From the NCBI GenBank assembly GCA_015179025.1, contig WHUX01000068.1, positions 62,001 through 126,000 on the forward strand: DNA of 64,000 nt, read 5' to 3'. The DNA comes from Terfezia claveryi (taxonomy: Eukaryota > Ascomycota > Pezizomycetes > Pezizales > Pezizaceae). Position numbers and translations under genes: made by a program. Under the pieces are notes generated by a model. It saw nothing but the letters and a program-made list of their open reading frames with translations, did not search any database and was not told the DNA's origin. This document shows positions 10,120 through 21,789 of the stretch, in pieces (within the stretch, counting starts at the first letter, position 1; every line of letters begins with the position of its first letter).

Positions 10120-11290
10120 GAAGTTGGTCAAATATAATATCACTCTAATACTCGCTCTAATACTCGCTACAATACTTCGCTATAATAGTCGCTCTAATAA
10201 TCACTCTAATACTTGCTCTAATACTCACTCTAATACTTGCTGTAATATGCCTTAGAAATTTTATAAGATATTGAATAAAGAGCAAAGGAAAAAAGCACCA
10301 GTAAGCAAAGTATAGATAACGGAAAACAATAGTGGCCAAGCCCGATTGCCAAGGCCAACAATATAGACTTTCCAAAAACTATGAGATAATAGATAATAAG
10401 AGAGGTAGCATGACAGAGCTTAGCTCCGCTCAGCCCACTATCATGCGCGGGTACTATACTACTCAATTCCTGGCCTAGTAATAGTCATATTGGGAAATCA
10501 TAGTCGTAGTACTGCGATATGTGTGGAGATTAGCTTTGTGATATATATTATAGGAAGTTATGCCTTCACGGCCTATATATATATATCCAAGAAACTCATG
10601 CATTCGAGGCTTATATATATATACTTAAGCATGGAATTCATGCATTCGAGGCTTATATATGTATATGCATAGATTTCCTGCTTTCACGATCTCTAGATAT
10701 GTATGGAATTCATACTTTCGTGGTAAGCCTCAAATGCATGAGTTTCTTGGATATATATAAATAGGTAATGAAGGTTTAACTTCCTACGATACATATCACA
10801 AAGTGTGAAGTCTATACATATTGCAGTACTACAACTATAATTTCCCAATATGACTATTACTAGGTTAAGCATTGAGTAGTACCACACCCGTGCGTGATAG
10901 GGGGCTATGTGGGACTGAGCACTGTCATGCCACTCCTCTTATTATCCATTATCTCATTATCTCCGGAAAGTCTATATTGTCAGCCTTGGCAATCGGGCTT
11001 GGCAACTATAGTTTTCCTGTATATATACCTTCCCCCCTTGCACCTTTTCCCTTTACTCTTTATCCAATATCTTGTATGATTTCCAAAGCATATTAGAGCA
11101 AGTATTAGAGTGAGTATTAGAGTGAATATTAAAGTGATTCATAGAGCGAGTATTAGAGTAAGTGTTGTAGCGAGTATTAGAGCGAGTATTAGAGCGAGTG
11201 TTGTAGCAAGTATTAGAGCAAGTATTAGAGCGAGTGTTGTAGTGAGTATTAGAGCAAGTATTAGAGCGAGTGTTGTAGCAAGTATTAGTA
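10120..11290. repeat. Foldback module P1, empty (no Q insertion)
   Basis: Inverted repeat with arms of about 550 bp. The left arm starts with CTCTAATACTCG-type 12-bp repeats (10,141-10,250), and the right arm ends with their complement GAGTATTAGAGC (11,095-11,290). Between them are matching stretches around TATTCAATA/TATTGAATA-like DNA, GGCAACTATAGTTTTCC and CCTAGTAATAGTCATATTGGG. A small inner palindrome lies at about 10,560-10,800. P1 reads ...GAAGTTATGCCTTCACGG at 10,555-10,572 without interruption, the position where P2 and P3 carry the 3.9-kb element Q. Peptides translated from the 12-bp repeat are artefacts. Confidence 0.85.
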
Positions 11291-11738
11291 CACTGTATAT
11301 ACTATTATAATTAGTGAATAAAATGAATATTTTCGCTGTACATATTCTCGATCTGAAGTCTGCTCCGAAATCTACTACGAAATCTACTCTAGTGCCAAGA
11401 TTCCAGTGCTGTTAGCATGTGCATAGCCTGTTCTAGCATTGTTATAAGCTGCATTTTAGCACTACTATATCACAACGGTATTCTTGACAATATAATAGCG
11501 ACTATTTTTAGTCTTCAAGTTTATAATACTTACTAAAGCAATGGTATTCTGGACAATACGGTGGCAAACATTTTAGTCTCTACAATACTTACTAAAGCAA
11601 TAGTATTTCAGACAATGCGTACTATGTGCTATGCGACGCCACTAAAATAAAGTTGTGTTATGTATACGGAAATAAATAGGAGTTACCGACTAACATTAAA
11701 GTATCCACAATAACATAGAAATGCAACAGCGCTACTCA
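11291..11738. repeat. Spacer module S1 of the foldback array
   Basis: Non-palindromic spacer of about 450 bp, starting near TACACTGTATATACTATT and containing two diverged tandem units of about 60 bp (TACTTACTAAAGCAAT...ATTCTGGACAATACGGTGG). Recurs as S2 (26,438-26,890) and S3 (38,914-39,345). No coding capacity seen. Confidence 0.8.
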
Positions 11739-12398
11739 TGCAATAATATCCCCCTTTTTGGTACAGTATATATTAGTCTTGCCCGCGAATACATGCATTT
11801 CTCTACATGTCTTCAAAAGCACGAGTTTCTCGTATATATATATATATATATATTTCTCCAAAAGGATGAGTTTCTTGCATATATATATATATATCTCCAA
11901 AGTATGAGTTTCTCATCCTCAAAAGCACGAGATTCTCGCATATATACTAATGAGCCTCAAAAGCACGAGTTTGTTATATATATATTTATCAGCCTCCAAA
12001 AGCATGAGATTCTCGCATATATACTAATAAGCATCAAAAGCACGAGTTTCTCGCATATATATATATCTCCAAAGCATGAGTTTCTTACATATATATATAT
12101 AAGTCTTTAAAGCACGAGTTTCTTACATATATATGGTACCAAAAAGGGGGATGTTATCACTTAGGTGGTGATTCCACTTCTCTATGAATACCAAGAGTAC
12201 TGTCCGGGTGGCTGAACTTTATCGGCCTTATGAATAAAGTTAGGTCATACTACATACTTCCGAGAATACCATAGCAATCCTGGATCGCAATAACTCCATA
12301 GTTTGGTGAGACCTGAAGTTGGTTAAATAAAATAGTGGTGTAATATTGATACATGAAGTTGGTTAAATAAAATAGCAGTATAATGTTAATATACAAAG
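11739..12398. repeat. Module T1 (CGAGTTTCTCG minisatellite plus LTR-like tail)
   Basis: A short inverted pair (ATCCCCCTTTTTGGTACAGTATAT at 11,748 and its complement near 12,130) encloses many units of roughly 38 bp built from CGAGTTTCTCG hairpins and (TA)n. The tail from about 12,150 matches the right arm of T0 and ends in the GAAGTTGGTTAAATAAAATAG repeats, where Gypsy-2 copy 1 inserted. Confidence 0.8.
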
Positions 12399-12630
12399 TG
12401 TAATGGAGAACGTTATTTCATTGCTTATATAATTGATTATATACTTTTGTATTTCCTATATTACTACTATGTTATGTAACTAAGCCTCTCAGTTGAAGGA
12501 CTAGCCTTCTACCACCTCCTATTGCTTTATAAGCATCCATAGCATGCGGAATTTGCCATGGGAAGTTCTATGGTACTTGCCATATGAAGACACCCTCATT
12601 ATGGCCGCGTGACCTCTGTTTAAAGGCGTG

Positions 12631-12677
12631 TGACTCATTACTATAGCCACATGACCATCATTAAGGTGTGTGACTCA
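12631..12677 (+). promoter_or_regulatory. Two TGACTCA sites in tandem 40-bp repeats of the Gypsy-2 U3
   Basis: TGACTCA at 12,631-12,637 and 12,671-12,677 lies within tandem repeats GTGTGACTCATTACTATRGCC. TGACTCA is the consensus site of Gcn4/CPC1-type bZIP activators and of AP-1 factors. The sites lie about 100-145 bp upstream of the TATA box. Copy 2 has three repeat units, some converted to TGACTTA. Confidence 0.6.
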
Positions 12678-12774
12678 TTACTATGGCCACATGACCCCTT
12701 TTGTACAGCGCACCACCTTCTGGTGTGCCACCCTTTATTGTATTTATTTCCTTAGTCATCAGATCTCGGAGGAG

Positions 12775-12782
12775 TATAAATA
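12775..12782 (+). promoter_or_regulatory. TATA box of the Gypsy-2 LTR
   Basis: TATAAATA preceded by GGAG and followed by GGCCGCTGGATTCC; conserved in the LTRs of all three copies (for example 42,199 and 59,238). Confidence 0.65.
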
Positions 12783-13306
12783 GGCCGCTGGATTCCCTCT
12801 GGAATCCACAGAAAGACAAGAAGCAACCAAGCAAGCACACTGAGCAAGCAAGCCTATATTCCGATCAGATCAAGATCATATAGCTTAGATAGCACAAATC
12901 ATATAAGATAGATTACACCAGTTAATTACTGTTCCCTTTGGGAATGTCCCACATAGTAATCTCCCTACCCTTCTGAGGTCTTACCTCAGCAGAACCGAAA
13001 TACACAAATGTCCGTGCCAACGAATATAGATTGTATAAATGGTACCAAATAAATACTGTCTAGTACCATTCATTACATTTTTTTTAACTTACTTACCTAA
13101 TCTTTACTCTTAAATCCAAGGCCTGATCAACCTTTGGATACTTTTATTACACTCACGCAAGTGTATATAATTCGACACCCAAGTGCACATATAAAAATCG
13201 ATATCGTTATTCAACTAGCTAGCCAATAAAATATCCAACAAACGAGATATCAAACTCTCAACTGCAGTACATCAACAAAAGACTTAGAAGCAAGCTAAGC
13301 AGAGCT

Positions 13307-14155
13307 CTAACGGGCAGTAGTATCCCACATTAAACAATCCCACCCTCGTTCACAACACTTTTCCCAATAAGATCGACAACTCATTTTGCACTCCTGGCAA
13401 CCGCCATTATATCTGTACCTGTAAATCCAGTACACCATTGAAAAACCGGCCCCCCAGGTCCCAGGAATAATTGGTTTAAATAACCAAGTGTCACAATCCC
13501 AAGGCTCAAATCTCACTGCCTCCACTGCAGCCATTTCCTCCAGAAAAGAATTACCTCCATCAGAACCTTCCTTAGGCCCAGACATCTCTACCAATACTTC
13601 TGCGCCCCCAACGTCTACCTCAACACACCAATCAGAAAACGTGACACTCTTGCCAGAAGAACTAGCACTAGATTCTAGACCAGTAGACGAAGAAAAACCA
13701 GGACCATAAGAAATATCAGGATCCTGACATCCAGCCTCACCAGCCTCGTGAGCCACTAAGCCAACAGAACTGTCAGTCGAATGGAGATCATAAGGATCAT
13801 TAGCCACCACACCATCAGCACAGTAAGGTGCCAAAGAAGAAAAGTAACTCGATGATAGTATCGCATAACCAGCTGCATTTGGTTATGGACAGATGACGAA
13901 ATCAGACATAATGGCCTCTGAACTTAGTAAGAAGACTAAGAGGTCGAGACGGTTAACTATGTTACTAGAAGATATTAAGAAATTAGTAGAAGAAACTCCC
14001 AGAAAGACCAGATTTATAGTTCCTAACACAGAAGGGGAAATAAATCTGCCTATGGATATAGAATTAGGAGAACCAGGTGGAGCAGGAACCAAACTATATT
14101 TTAGTATGGCTCTACCTCTCGCACCAGAAGAATTTTGAGACAGACATCTTCCCAC
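13307..14155 (-). pseudogene. Antisense ORF upstream of and overlapping Gypsy-2 gag (copy 1)
   Basis: A minus-strand frame runs from about 14,155 to the stop at 13,307, roughly 283 codons with one break, TAA at 13,883-13,885. Copies 2 and 3 have CAA there. The part below 13,834 (175 codons) does not overlap gag, so it is not simply a shadow of it. It is acidic and Ser-rich, then ends in a Cys-rich tail (CQECKMSC...CCERGWDC). The plus-strand frame here has stops shared by copies 1 and 2, arguing that only the antisense strand was coding. No ATG was found near residue 1 of the non-overlapping part, so the start is unclear; the ATG at 14,153-14,155 lies in the gag overlap. No known family recognised. 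Confidence 0.4.
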
Positions 14156-15760
14156 AATTGAGGAGATTTTGAAATATACTCGCTCAATGGGACATGCCTA
14201 ACAGTATCATCCTGATGATACTCGACTCTTAATGGAAGCCATAGCAAAACACTACTTATGGCTAACACCTTACCTATTCAAAGAAGAAGACTTAGAAATG
14301 AACGCATTTTTAAGCAAGGAATTAAAGAAACCTGTTGTTCTACTTTTAAGGAAACCGAATTGGGTAATAAATAACTAGGAAGAAATAATGGAATTTATGA
14401 TGAGTGGCACTCATCTAGAAGAATCAGCACATACTGTGGAGGATTTTTTCAATCCTAGCAGAGAACTTCCAGGAGCGTTCCTGAGAACACCAAAAGATCA
14501 ATCGAAAGGCAAAGGTCGAGCACCTGAGACACCAGAAAGGAGGACTGGGTCAGCCAAAGAACCAAGCGACAAAAACCAACCACCAGAAGATATACAACTA
14601 CTGGAAGACGATGACGATCTAGAAACAGGACCAGATCCACAAAAGCAGAAATCTCAAGGAGGAGGACGAGATCCCGATGATAGTAGAGATGATAGCTCAG
14701 ACTCTGATAATGCATCGTCAGTTGCAAGTCAACCTTTAGTTAGAAAGCCCCAACGAGGAAAATCGGTTGAACAGCAACAATAGGAATCAACTACAGGAAT
14801 AGTTACAGCAGGTAACCATAAAACAATGGATGTTTTAAGAGGAATAAAGATTGATCTACCAGAAAAGGTGAAAAGAGAAGACAAAAAAGGCAAGACTCAC
14901 AATATTTTGACTCTTGGGCCACGGCAATGCAACGTTGGTTGGTTTTGAAAAGGATAGATTTAGAAGGCACTTTAGCTTTGGAAATTGTTGGATTCAGAAT
15001 GGAAGGAAGCGCACTTACTACTTATAATCAATTTATAAGAGAAAAAGGGAAGGATGCGAAATTCTTCAGCTTCATGCTAGTGCTAAGAGATTTTCTGATA
15101 CCCTCTACTAGCAAAGATATTTTATGGAAATGATGGGAGACAGCCACACCATACAAGGACGGACGTCAAATGGGAATTAAACAGTTTGCCAATTGGCTTA
15201 CTGAAATGCAAATCAAATTGATTGACAAGGATGGCAAACATTCAATATTGCAGAAAGTAAAAAGAAGAAAGTTTCTTAATTACGTGCCGCCATACATGTC
15301 AGCTACATTAATTCCTTTAATTAAAGAAGAATGGTCATATGATCAGCTCGTGCATCAAGCAGAATCATATAAAGCTTCTAAGAAGGATATTGCCCCACCA
15401 CCCACAACAAATACATCCCGACGACAATACCCTTGGAATGAAAATTGAAGTCATGGTCCATGCAGGGACCAGAATCAACGACAAAAAACAGGATTTAATC
15501 CTAGCAGCAATCCCAACACTAAACTCAACACAGAAAATCGGAAGGACTCAGATTGGAACACCATCACAAAAAAATTGGATCAGAAGACGAAGATGCAATT
15601 AATTAGAGACAAGAAATGTCTATAGTGTTGGAACCCTGGACACTCCTACAAGGACTATAGGAAACGAAAAAATAAGGTACCCATGCATACAGCCGCACAA
15701 GATTTAGCTATATCGATAGCCACCAAGGATAAAAACAACAAGGATAAAATCAAGTAATGA
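13893..15760 (+). pseudogene. gag: Gypsy-2 gag, copy 1 (broken)
   Basis: Capsid/nucleocapsid precursor. It starts at the ATG at 13,893 (MTKSDIMASELSKK), which has counterparts in copies 2 and 3. A helical N-terminal domain is followed by a Pro/Asp/Ser-rich linker (RDPDDSRDDSSDSD at about 14,670-14,710), a second helical region (KQFANWLTEMQIKLIDKDGK, about 15,175-15,235) and a nucleocapsid box C-x2-C-x4-H-x4-C near 15,615-15,655. In this copy one intervening codon is a stop and the last Cys is Tyr (KDYRKR; copy 2 keeps KDCRKR). Breaks include TGA at 14,137, TAA near 14,200, a Trp-to-stop near 14,377, TAG at 14,781 and a frameshift near 14,900-14,930. It ends in TAATGA at 15,755-15,760; the TGA is shared by all copies. 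Confidence 0.85.
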
Positions 15761-18700
15761 CCCTTGTCAAGACAGATACTAGATTTTAGCAAGGTATTCG
15801 TTAAGCTAACGAACACCCCGTACTAGTTTAATTGATCTCTAAACAAAGGAGGAGACTTAATTAATTCTCAATTTGTATACCTATACAAAATACTGACTAG
15901 AAGTATCGAGAAGAAATCATTAAGTACTGCAATTAAAGGCTCAAAAGGAACAATAGACAAAGCTTGTACTATCAAACTTGATTGGATAGGTTATGTAGAA
16001 GAACGAACATTCTATATAGCTCATTTGACTGGATGGGACATGATACTAGGAGAACCTGCTCTCAGCAAAGTGCGAGCAATAATTCCTGCCCATCAGGAAC
16101 CAGTTACTATCCAACTAGAAAACATTCCACGATTCCAGCTAAGTGTATGGAAGGGATCTAGAACCATGGCGAATGGTATAAGATCAGCGTATACATAGGT
16201 CAGCTGTGAATCAGTCACAGATTATAGTGAACTAGATAATTGGGAAAATATTAGTGACACAGAAGATACTGATTCAGAAAGAGAACTCGTGACAGCTGTT
16301 TCTACGGTACAGAAACAATTCAACCCTGTAACGGAGTTTCCCTTATTATTTCCCAAGACAATTCCACGGGAATTACCCCCACTAAGAAAAATTAATCACT
16401 CTATCAAACCAAAAGCAGGAGCTACTTGGATACCAAAATGGCGACCCTTAGGACATCGATTTAGACAACAAATCTATGACAAATTAGTCGAAGAAGAAGC
16501 ATCAGGTCGTATATATAGAGTAGAAAATGACACAAATGCTGTAGTCATGTTACAATCCCTAAATGAGATAAACCAGAAGAAGCCAGACATGTCAATGACT
16601 GTCAAGACCGCAATTTAGCCGTCGAACCGGACCACACCCCATTGCCAGATATCAATGAAGCAATTGAACTAGTAGCGGAGAATCCCATTTGGACTAAGCT
16701 CGACTTAGCCGACGGATTTTTTAATATTAGAAATAATAAAGAATCTGAGCAATACTCTACCTTTTTATGTCACATGGGATATTTCAGAAGTAGAGTTATG
16801 CAACAAGGGGATGTAACGTACCTGCTACCATGGTTCGCGTTATGCATGAAATTTTTAAGGACATGGTCTATAAAAATTTAATCATCTATATTGATGATAT
16901 TATTATATTCTCCAAAACGTATGAAGAACATGTAGAATTATTGAAGAAAGTACTTCAATGTCTACAGGACGAGAAATTCTATCTCAAAGAAAGCAAATGC
17001 CAGTTCTTTACTCCAAGATTGGAAATCTTAGATACGTTTTGACATCAGATAGATTACATGTAGACCCGAAGAAGAGGACTACTATATTAACATTTCCAAC
17101 TCCTACAAAAAAAAGGATCTTAGAGGATTCCTTGGAATCGTTAATTATCTCAGCAGTTTATCCTGACTTGGCATCGTATATAAGCACCCTGTCAGAACTG
17201 CAAGGAGAAACAAAGAAATGGAATGGACAGATACTCATAACACAGGTTTGAAAAACTCAAGGAACTCGTAAATTCCCCCATGTTTTAAAACCCTGGAATA
17301 ATGAATCTACTGAACCCAAATATTTAGTCTGTGATGCTAGTGATGTAGGACTAGGATCTTGGATAGGTCAAGGACCGTTGACGCACATCAGACCATCATG
17401 CTTCCACTCTAGAAAATTTAATCCAGCACAACTCAATTATCCTACCTTTCAAAAGGAATTATTAGCGATTATTGACTCATTAAAATTTTTTGAAGCACAA
17501 TTAAGAGGTCACAAGTTCACTATCCTTACAGACCACAAACCATTAGTAACCTTCATACTCAAACGCCTGCAAGCCAGAAATTAAGGCGATGGCAAGATTA
17601 CCTAATGGAATTTGATACAGACATACAGCATACCGCAGGAAAGGAAAATTTGATAGCAGACGCTCTATCAAGAAAGCATAAATACTTGGACACTCCCACC
17701 ACCGAGGACGATTATATCTCCAACAGCATCGATCCTCCTAACCATACCTACAACCGCAACATCTCTACCAATGCTTTAAGAACTTTCCACTTACCAGAAA
17801 CCTCTACTCAGAACAATATGGTTTCTCGCGGAGCTATCAATTTCAAGCATGTCGACTGTGACTTCAACAAATGTCGTGGAAGAGCCGAAGAACTTGGACA
17901 CCATATCTTCTGTCCATACTTCGAGGGCATCCAGACGAAGAAAGGAATATGACATGATGAAGGAAGAAGAGTCCTCAGACGATGAGACTCTATCACCATA
18001 CCAGAAGAAGTTTTCAGCGGGTATGATCGTGTACCCAATATAAACAAGAACAAACCTTAACAGTTCTTGGACTAAGATATAGGCCTCCATCTTCTGAAAA
18101 CCACAACAAAATACCCTCGCTCCGAAGAAGCGAAAGAAATTGCTATCGACCTGGCTCATAGCAATTGGCAACAACACAAAAGGATGCACTGGTCCTTTTG
18201 CCATGATTTTTACTGTCCAGTTCATGGCAGCTCCCACACCATGAACAACCGCATGTTCACCGTCGAAACATGTGCAATCTGCAACCACCACGGACATGGC
18301 AGTTTGAACTGTGACCTGACAGCCTCAGTTCTTAAGAAGGAGAAGGAATTCCTTACGACTCGTATTGCGCATATCTTATCCGCAAATGAGCCTCAAAAGG
18401 AACTAGCACCAGTACAACAAACGCCAGCTTATCCACCTCCACCAGCTCTCAGCCGTGAAGAAGCTATCCAGGAAATCGGAGAATGGGCAAAAAGATAGAT
18501 TACCAACAAGCCGACAGACCCACTCTCCAACCCAGCATTCAGTTCAGTAACCCTACCGAACAGATGACCAACCGACAAATGGAACAGGAGATCATGGATA
18601 CTCCTGTTGCCCCACAACAACCATGGAATGCACCTCAACAACCAGCTGCAACGCTAGCAGCAGTAACGCAATTCCAATCAACACCGCGCCGTCACTACTC

Positions 18701-20535
18701 GTTCTAAAAAGAGAGTAGCCATTGACGAAGATTTACCCTCTTTCATTCAAGATACCAAGACCTCCAGACAGCGTTGTGATTTCTGTAAGTTCTCAGGACA
18801 TAATGCTTCTACATGCAAGGAGAAGAAACCCACCATCAATGACTTCAATATAAGGATCGAACCGACCCTCAACAAGCTCATTGAAGAGAAACACATCAGC
18901 GACGGATGGGAAGACGACAAGGACTACTTCATCACACAGTGGCTTGACCAAGGTACAGGTATGAAAGCCGCATATCAATCATGCATGAGAGTATGTCCTA
19001 TCTGGAAGAACTACTATGATACCTTTGTGAACCGTAAGGATCATAGAAGAAGAGACGGATTTTTGTATGTCAAGAACCGACAAGGACAATGGAGATTAGT
19101 CTTGCCCTCTACCTTTAACATCGAAGGTAAGAACTATCTCGAATTGTTATTAAAGATGCACATGAAGCAACCGCTCATGGTGGCATTGAAAAAACGATGA
19201 AATATCTTACTGACCGATATGATTGCCAGTCCTTTGCAGAACCAACTAAGGACTATATCAAGAGTTGTGATACTTGTCAACAGACAAAGTATTCCAACAA
19301 GGCACCACTTGGACTCGTAACCCCATTACATGTACCAAGCAGGCCATGGACTGACATATCGATGGATTTTCTTAAGTTAGCACCTGTGTTTACTAAGTGT
19401 TCAATTTTGTACCCGAATATTCCTGTTGAAGAAGATCATGTAGTTTGTATTTCACGACTTTGGACGATTGTCGATAGACAATCAGGATTCAAGTTTCTTA
19501 TTCCTGTCTCAGATAATTTCACAGCAGAACAATGTACTGCTACCTTTGATACTCATGTAGTCCTGACTATGGGATACCCTTTTGTATTGTTTTTGACCGC
19601 GACACTCTTTTTATGTCAACGCACTTTCAAGATTGGGCTAGGAATAAAGGAATCAAGTTGGAACCGTCCACCGCATATCATCCATGTGCAGACGGACAAT
19701 CGGAAATTGTGAACAAAGAAATTCTACAAGTAGCAAGAGCCTGTAAAATCGAAGGATTTGATTGGCTACAGAAACTACCAGAGATACAGTTGAAACTTAA
19801 CTCTAGGTATAATGCTGCTAGACAGAATAGTCCCTTTTCCACACTATTTGGATTTAATGCACATCTTGGCGTATCGATACTTCCATACCCATTAATGCAT
19901 ATGTACCAGCAAACGAACATCATGAGGTAACGTCTAAAAACCTATATGACGCCAAGAAGACTCAAGCATCTCAAGCAACAAACGACTACCCAATACAGCA
20001 AATTTTCAGTCGGACAACAAGTCATGCTTTCCTCAGAAAATATCAACCTATCGAACGTCTCACCCAAACTCAAACCAAAATGGCTAGGCCCATTTCCCAT
20101 TATTTCTAGTAATCGGAAAGTAATAACTATAGCCTAGACCTATCCAGTCAACCTGACCTCCACCTCATATATAATACTTTTCATATCTGCAAACTCAAAC
20201 CTTACTATAAAAACGATCCTACCCAGTTCCCTCACAGACAATTCAGGAACCGGACCAATTCAAGATGATCGATATGAAGTTGAAAAGGTATTAGAATTCA
20301 GAACAGCTCCCGAACTGGAGAAAGACAATATAAGGTCAGATGGCTAGGATACTCTCCTAAACATGATTCCTGGGTAAACGCCAAGGATATCACTACCGAA
20401 ATTCTTCAAGACTTCTGGACGACCGGAAGTATGGAAGATACATTCAAGAGACGTCGAAGAACTAAAGGAAAACAAGGACCACGAACCAGAGATGAGACCG
20501 AGCTCTCATCCAACAAGAACGAGATAGAATCATGA
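15761..20535 (+). pseudogene. pol: Gypsy-2 pol, copy 1: PR-RT-RNaseH-zinc insert-INT-chromodomain (broken)
   Basis: The protease region (about 15,820-16,190) has LIDL*TKGGDLIN where DSG/DTG is expected. RT spans about 16,310-17,250, with LDLADGFF, FLCHMGYFRSRVM and the catalytic YIDDIIIFS (about 16,888-16,914). RNase H spans about 17,320-17,690 (CDASDVGLGSWI, QKELLAII, LTDHKPL, ADALSRK). An unusual stretch, about 17,690-18,990, holds two CCHC knuckles (18,271-18,312; 18,775-18,816) plus further Cys/His pairs. Integrase follows: H2C2 near 19,170-19,290, then D (19,365), D (19,595), E (19,703), the last pair 36 residues apart. A chromodomain (YEVEKVLEF...) lies near 20,270-20,410. Frameshifts near 16,550, 16,810, 17,030, 17,240, 17,940-18,110, 19,580 and 19,910, plus several stops, make it inactive. 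Confidence 0.88.
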
Positions 20536-20664
20536 GTCAAGGAAACACTAAGGATATTCATGTTAATGCTAATGTATTAACAATGCATCAAATCTTAGGA
20601 CGTATGGAAACCAATATGGCAGAGCGAAAGAAGTAAGGATAGGAAATCCTTCTATGTGGGGAAG

Positions 20665-21343
20665 TGTAATGGAGAACGTTATTTCATTGCTTATATAATT
20701 GATTATATACTTTTGTATTTCCTATATTACTACTATGTTATGTAACTAAGCCTCTCGGTTGAAGGACTAGCCTTCTACCACCTCCTATTGCTTTATAAGC
20801 GTCCATAGCATACGGAATTTGCCATGGGAAGTTCTATGGCACTTGCCATATGAAGACACCCTCATTATGGCTGCGTGACCTCTGTTTAAAGGCGTGTGAC
20901 TCATTACTATGGCCACATGACCATCGTTAAAGCGTGTGACTCATTACCATGGCCACATGACCCCTTTTGTACAGCGCACTACCTTCTGGTGTGCCACCCT
21001 TTATTGTATTTATTTCCTTAGTCATCAGATCTCGGAGGAGTATAAATAGGCCGCTGGATTCCCTATGGAATCCACAGAAAGACAAGAAGGAACCAAGCAA
21101 GCACACTGAGCAAGCAAGCCTATATTCCGATCAGATCAAGATCATATAGCTTAGATAGCACAAATCATATAAGATAGATTACACCAGTTAATTACTGTTC
21201 CCTTTGGGAACGTCCCACATAGTAATCTCCCTACCCTTCTAAGGTCTTACCTCAGCAGAACCGAAATACCCAAACGTCCGTGCCTACGGATATAGATTGT
21301 ATAAACGGTACTGAATGAATACTGTCTAGTACCATTCATTACA
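20665..21343 (+). repeat. 3' LTR of Gypsy-2 copy 1
   Basis: 679 bp, same length and ends as the 5' LTR; preceded by the purine tract GTGGGGAAG. Confidence 0.95.
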
Positions 21344-21789
21344 AGAAGTTGGTCAAATATAATATTAATCTAATACTTACTCTAATACTCACTACAACAC
21401 TTCGCTCTAATACTCGCTCTAATAATCACTCTAATACTTGCTCTAATACTCACTCTAATACTTGCTGTAATATGCCTTAGAAATTTTATAAGACATTGGA
21501 TAATGAGAAAAGGAAAAAAGCATGAGTAAGCGAAGTATAGATACTGGAAAACAATAGTGGCCAAGCCTGATTGCCAAGGCCGACAATATAGACTTTCTAA
21601 AGACTATGAGATAATAGATAATAAGAAGGGTTGCATGACAGTGCTCAGCCCTGCTCAGTCCACTGTCGCGCGCGGGTACTGTACTACTCAATGCCTAACC
21701 TGGTAATAGTCATATTAGGAAATCGTAGTTATAGTACTGCAATATGTGTGGAGTTCAGCTTTATAATATATATCATAGGAAGTTATACC

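Larger units (their letters stand above)
12399..13077 (+). repeat. 5' LTR of Gypsy-2 copy 1
   Basis: 679 bp, TGTAATGG...CATTACA. It contains a TATAAATA box at 12,775-12,782 and two TGACTCA-bearing repeats upstream of it. It matches 20,665-21,343 with few differences. Confidence 0.95.
12399..21343 (+). mobile_element. Gypsy-2 copy 1, full-length LTR retrotransposon (dead)
   Basis: 8945-bp Ty3/Gypsy chromovirus with equal 679-bp LTRs, order gag, PR, RT, RNase H, zinc-knuckle-rich insertion, INT, chromodomain. The flanks CAAAG (12,394-12,398) and AGAAG (21,344-21,348) each differ by one base from CGAAG in the uninterrupted repeat at 10,119-10,123, so an original 5-bp duplication of CGAAG is likely. 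It landed exactly at the boundary between foldback units 1 and 2. Compared with copies 2 and 3 it is the least decayed, but gag and pol both contain several stops and frameshifts. A purine tract (GTGGGGAAG) precedes the 3' LTR. Confidence 0.93.

Noticed and set aside
11110..11310. ORFs encoding SIRASIRASVV-type repeats (also at 26,256-26,456 and 38,730-38,930)
   Set aside because: Pure translation of the 12-bp GAGTATTAGAGC minisatellite of module P; identical artefacts occur in each copy.
9418..12398. Helitron or LTR origin of the T tail, because it contains CTATAAATA-like sequence and tandem ends
   Set aside because: No Rep/helicase, no CTRR hairpin end recognised, and no paired direct LTRs around an interior; the inverted arrangement fits foldback DNA better.
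12701..12883. 60-codon ORF MYSAPPSGVPPF... (also 20,967-21,149)
   Set aside because: Lies inside the Gypsy-2 LTR over the TATA region; present twice only because LTRs are duplicated.
13488..13709. Plus-strand 73-codon ORF upstream of Gypsy-2 gag
   Set aside because: It is bounded by stops at the same places in copies 1 and 2; the antisense frame explains the openness better.
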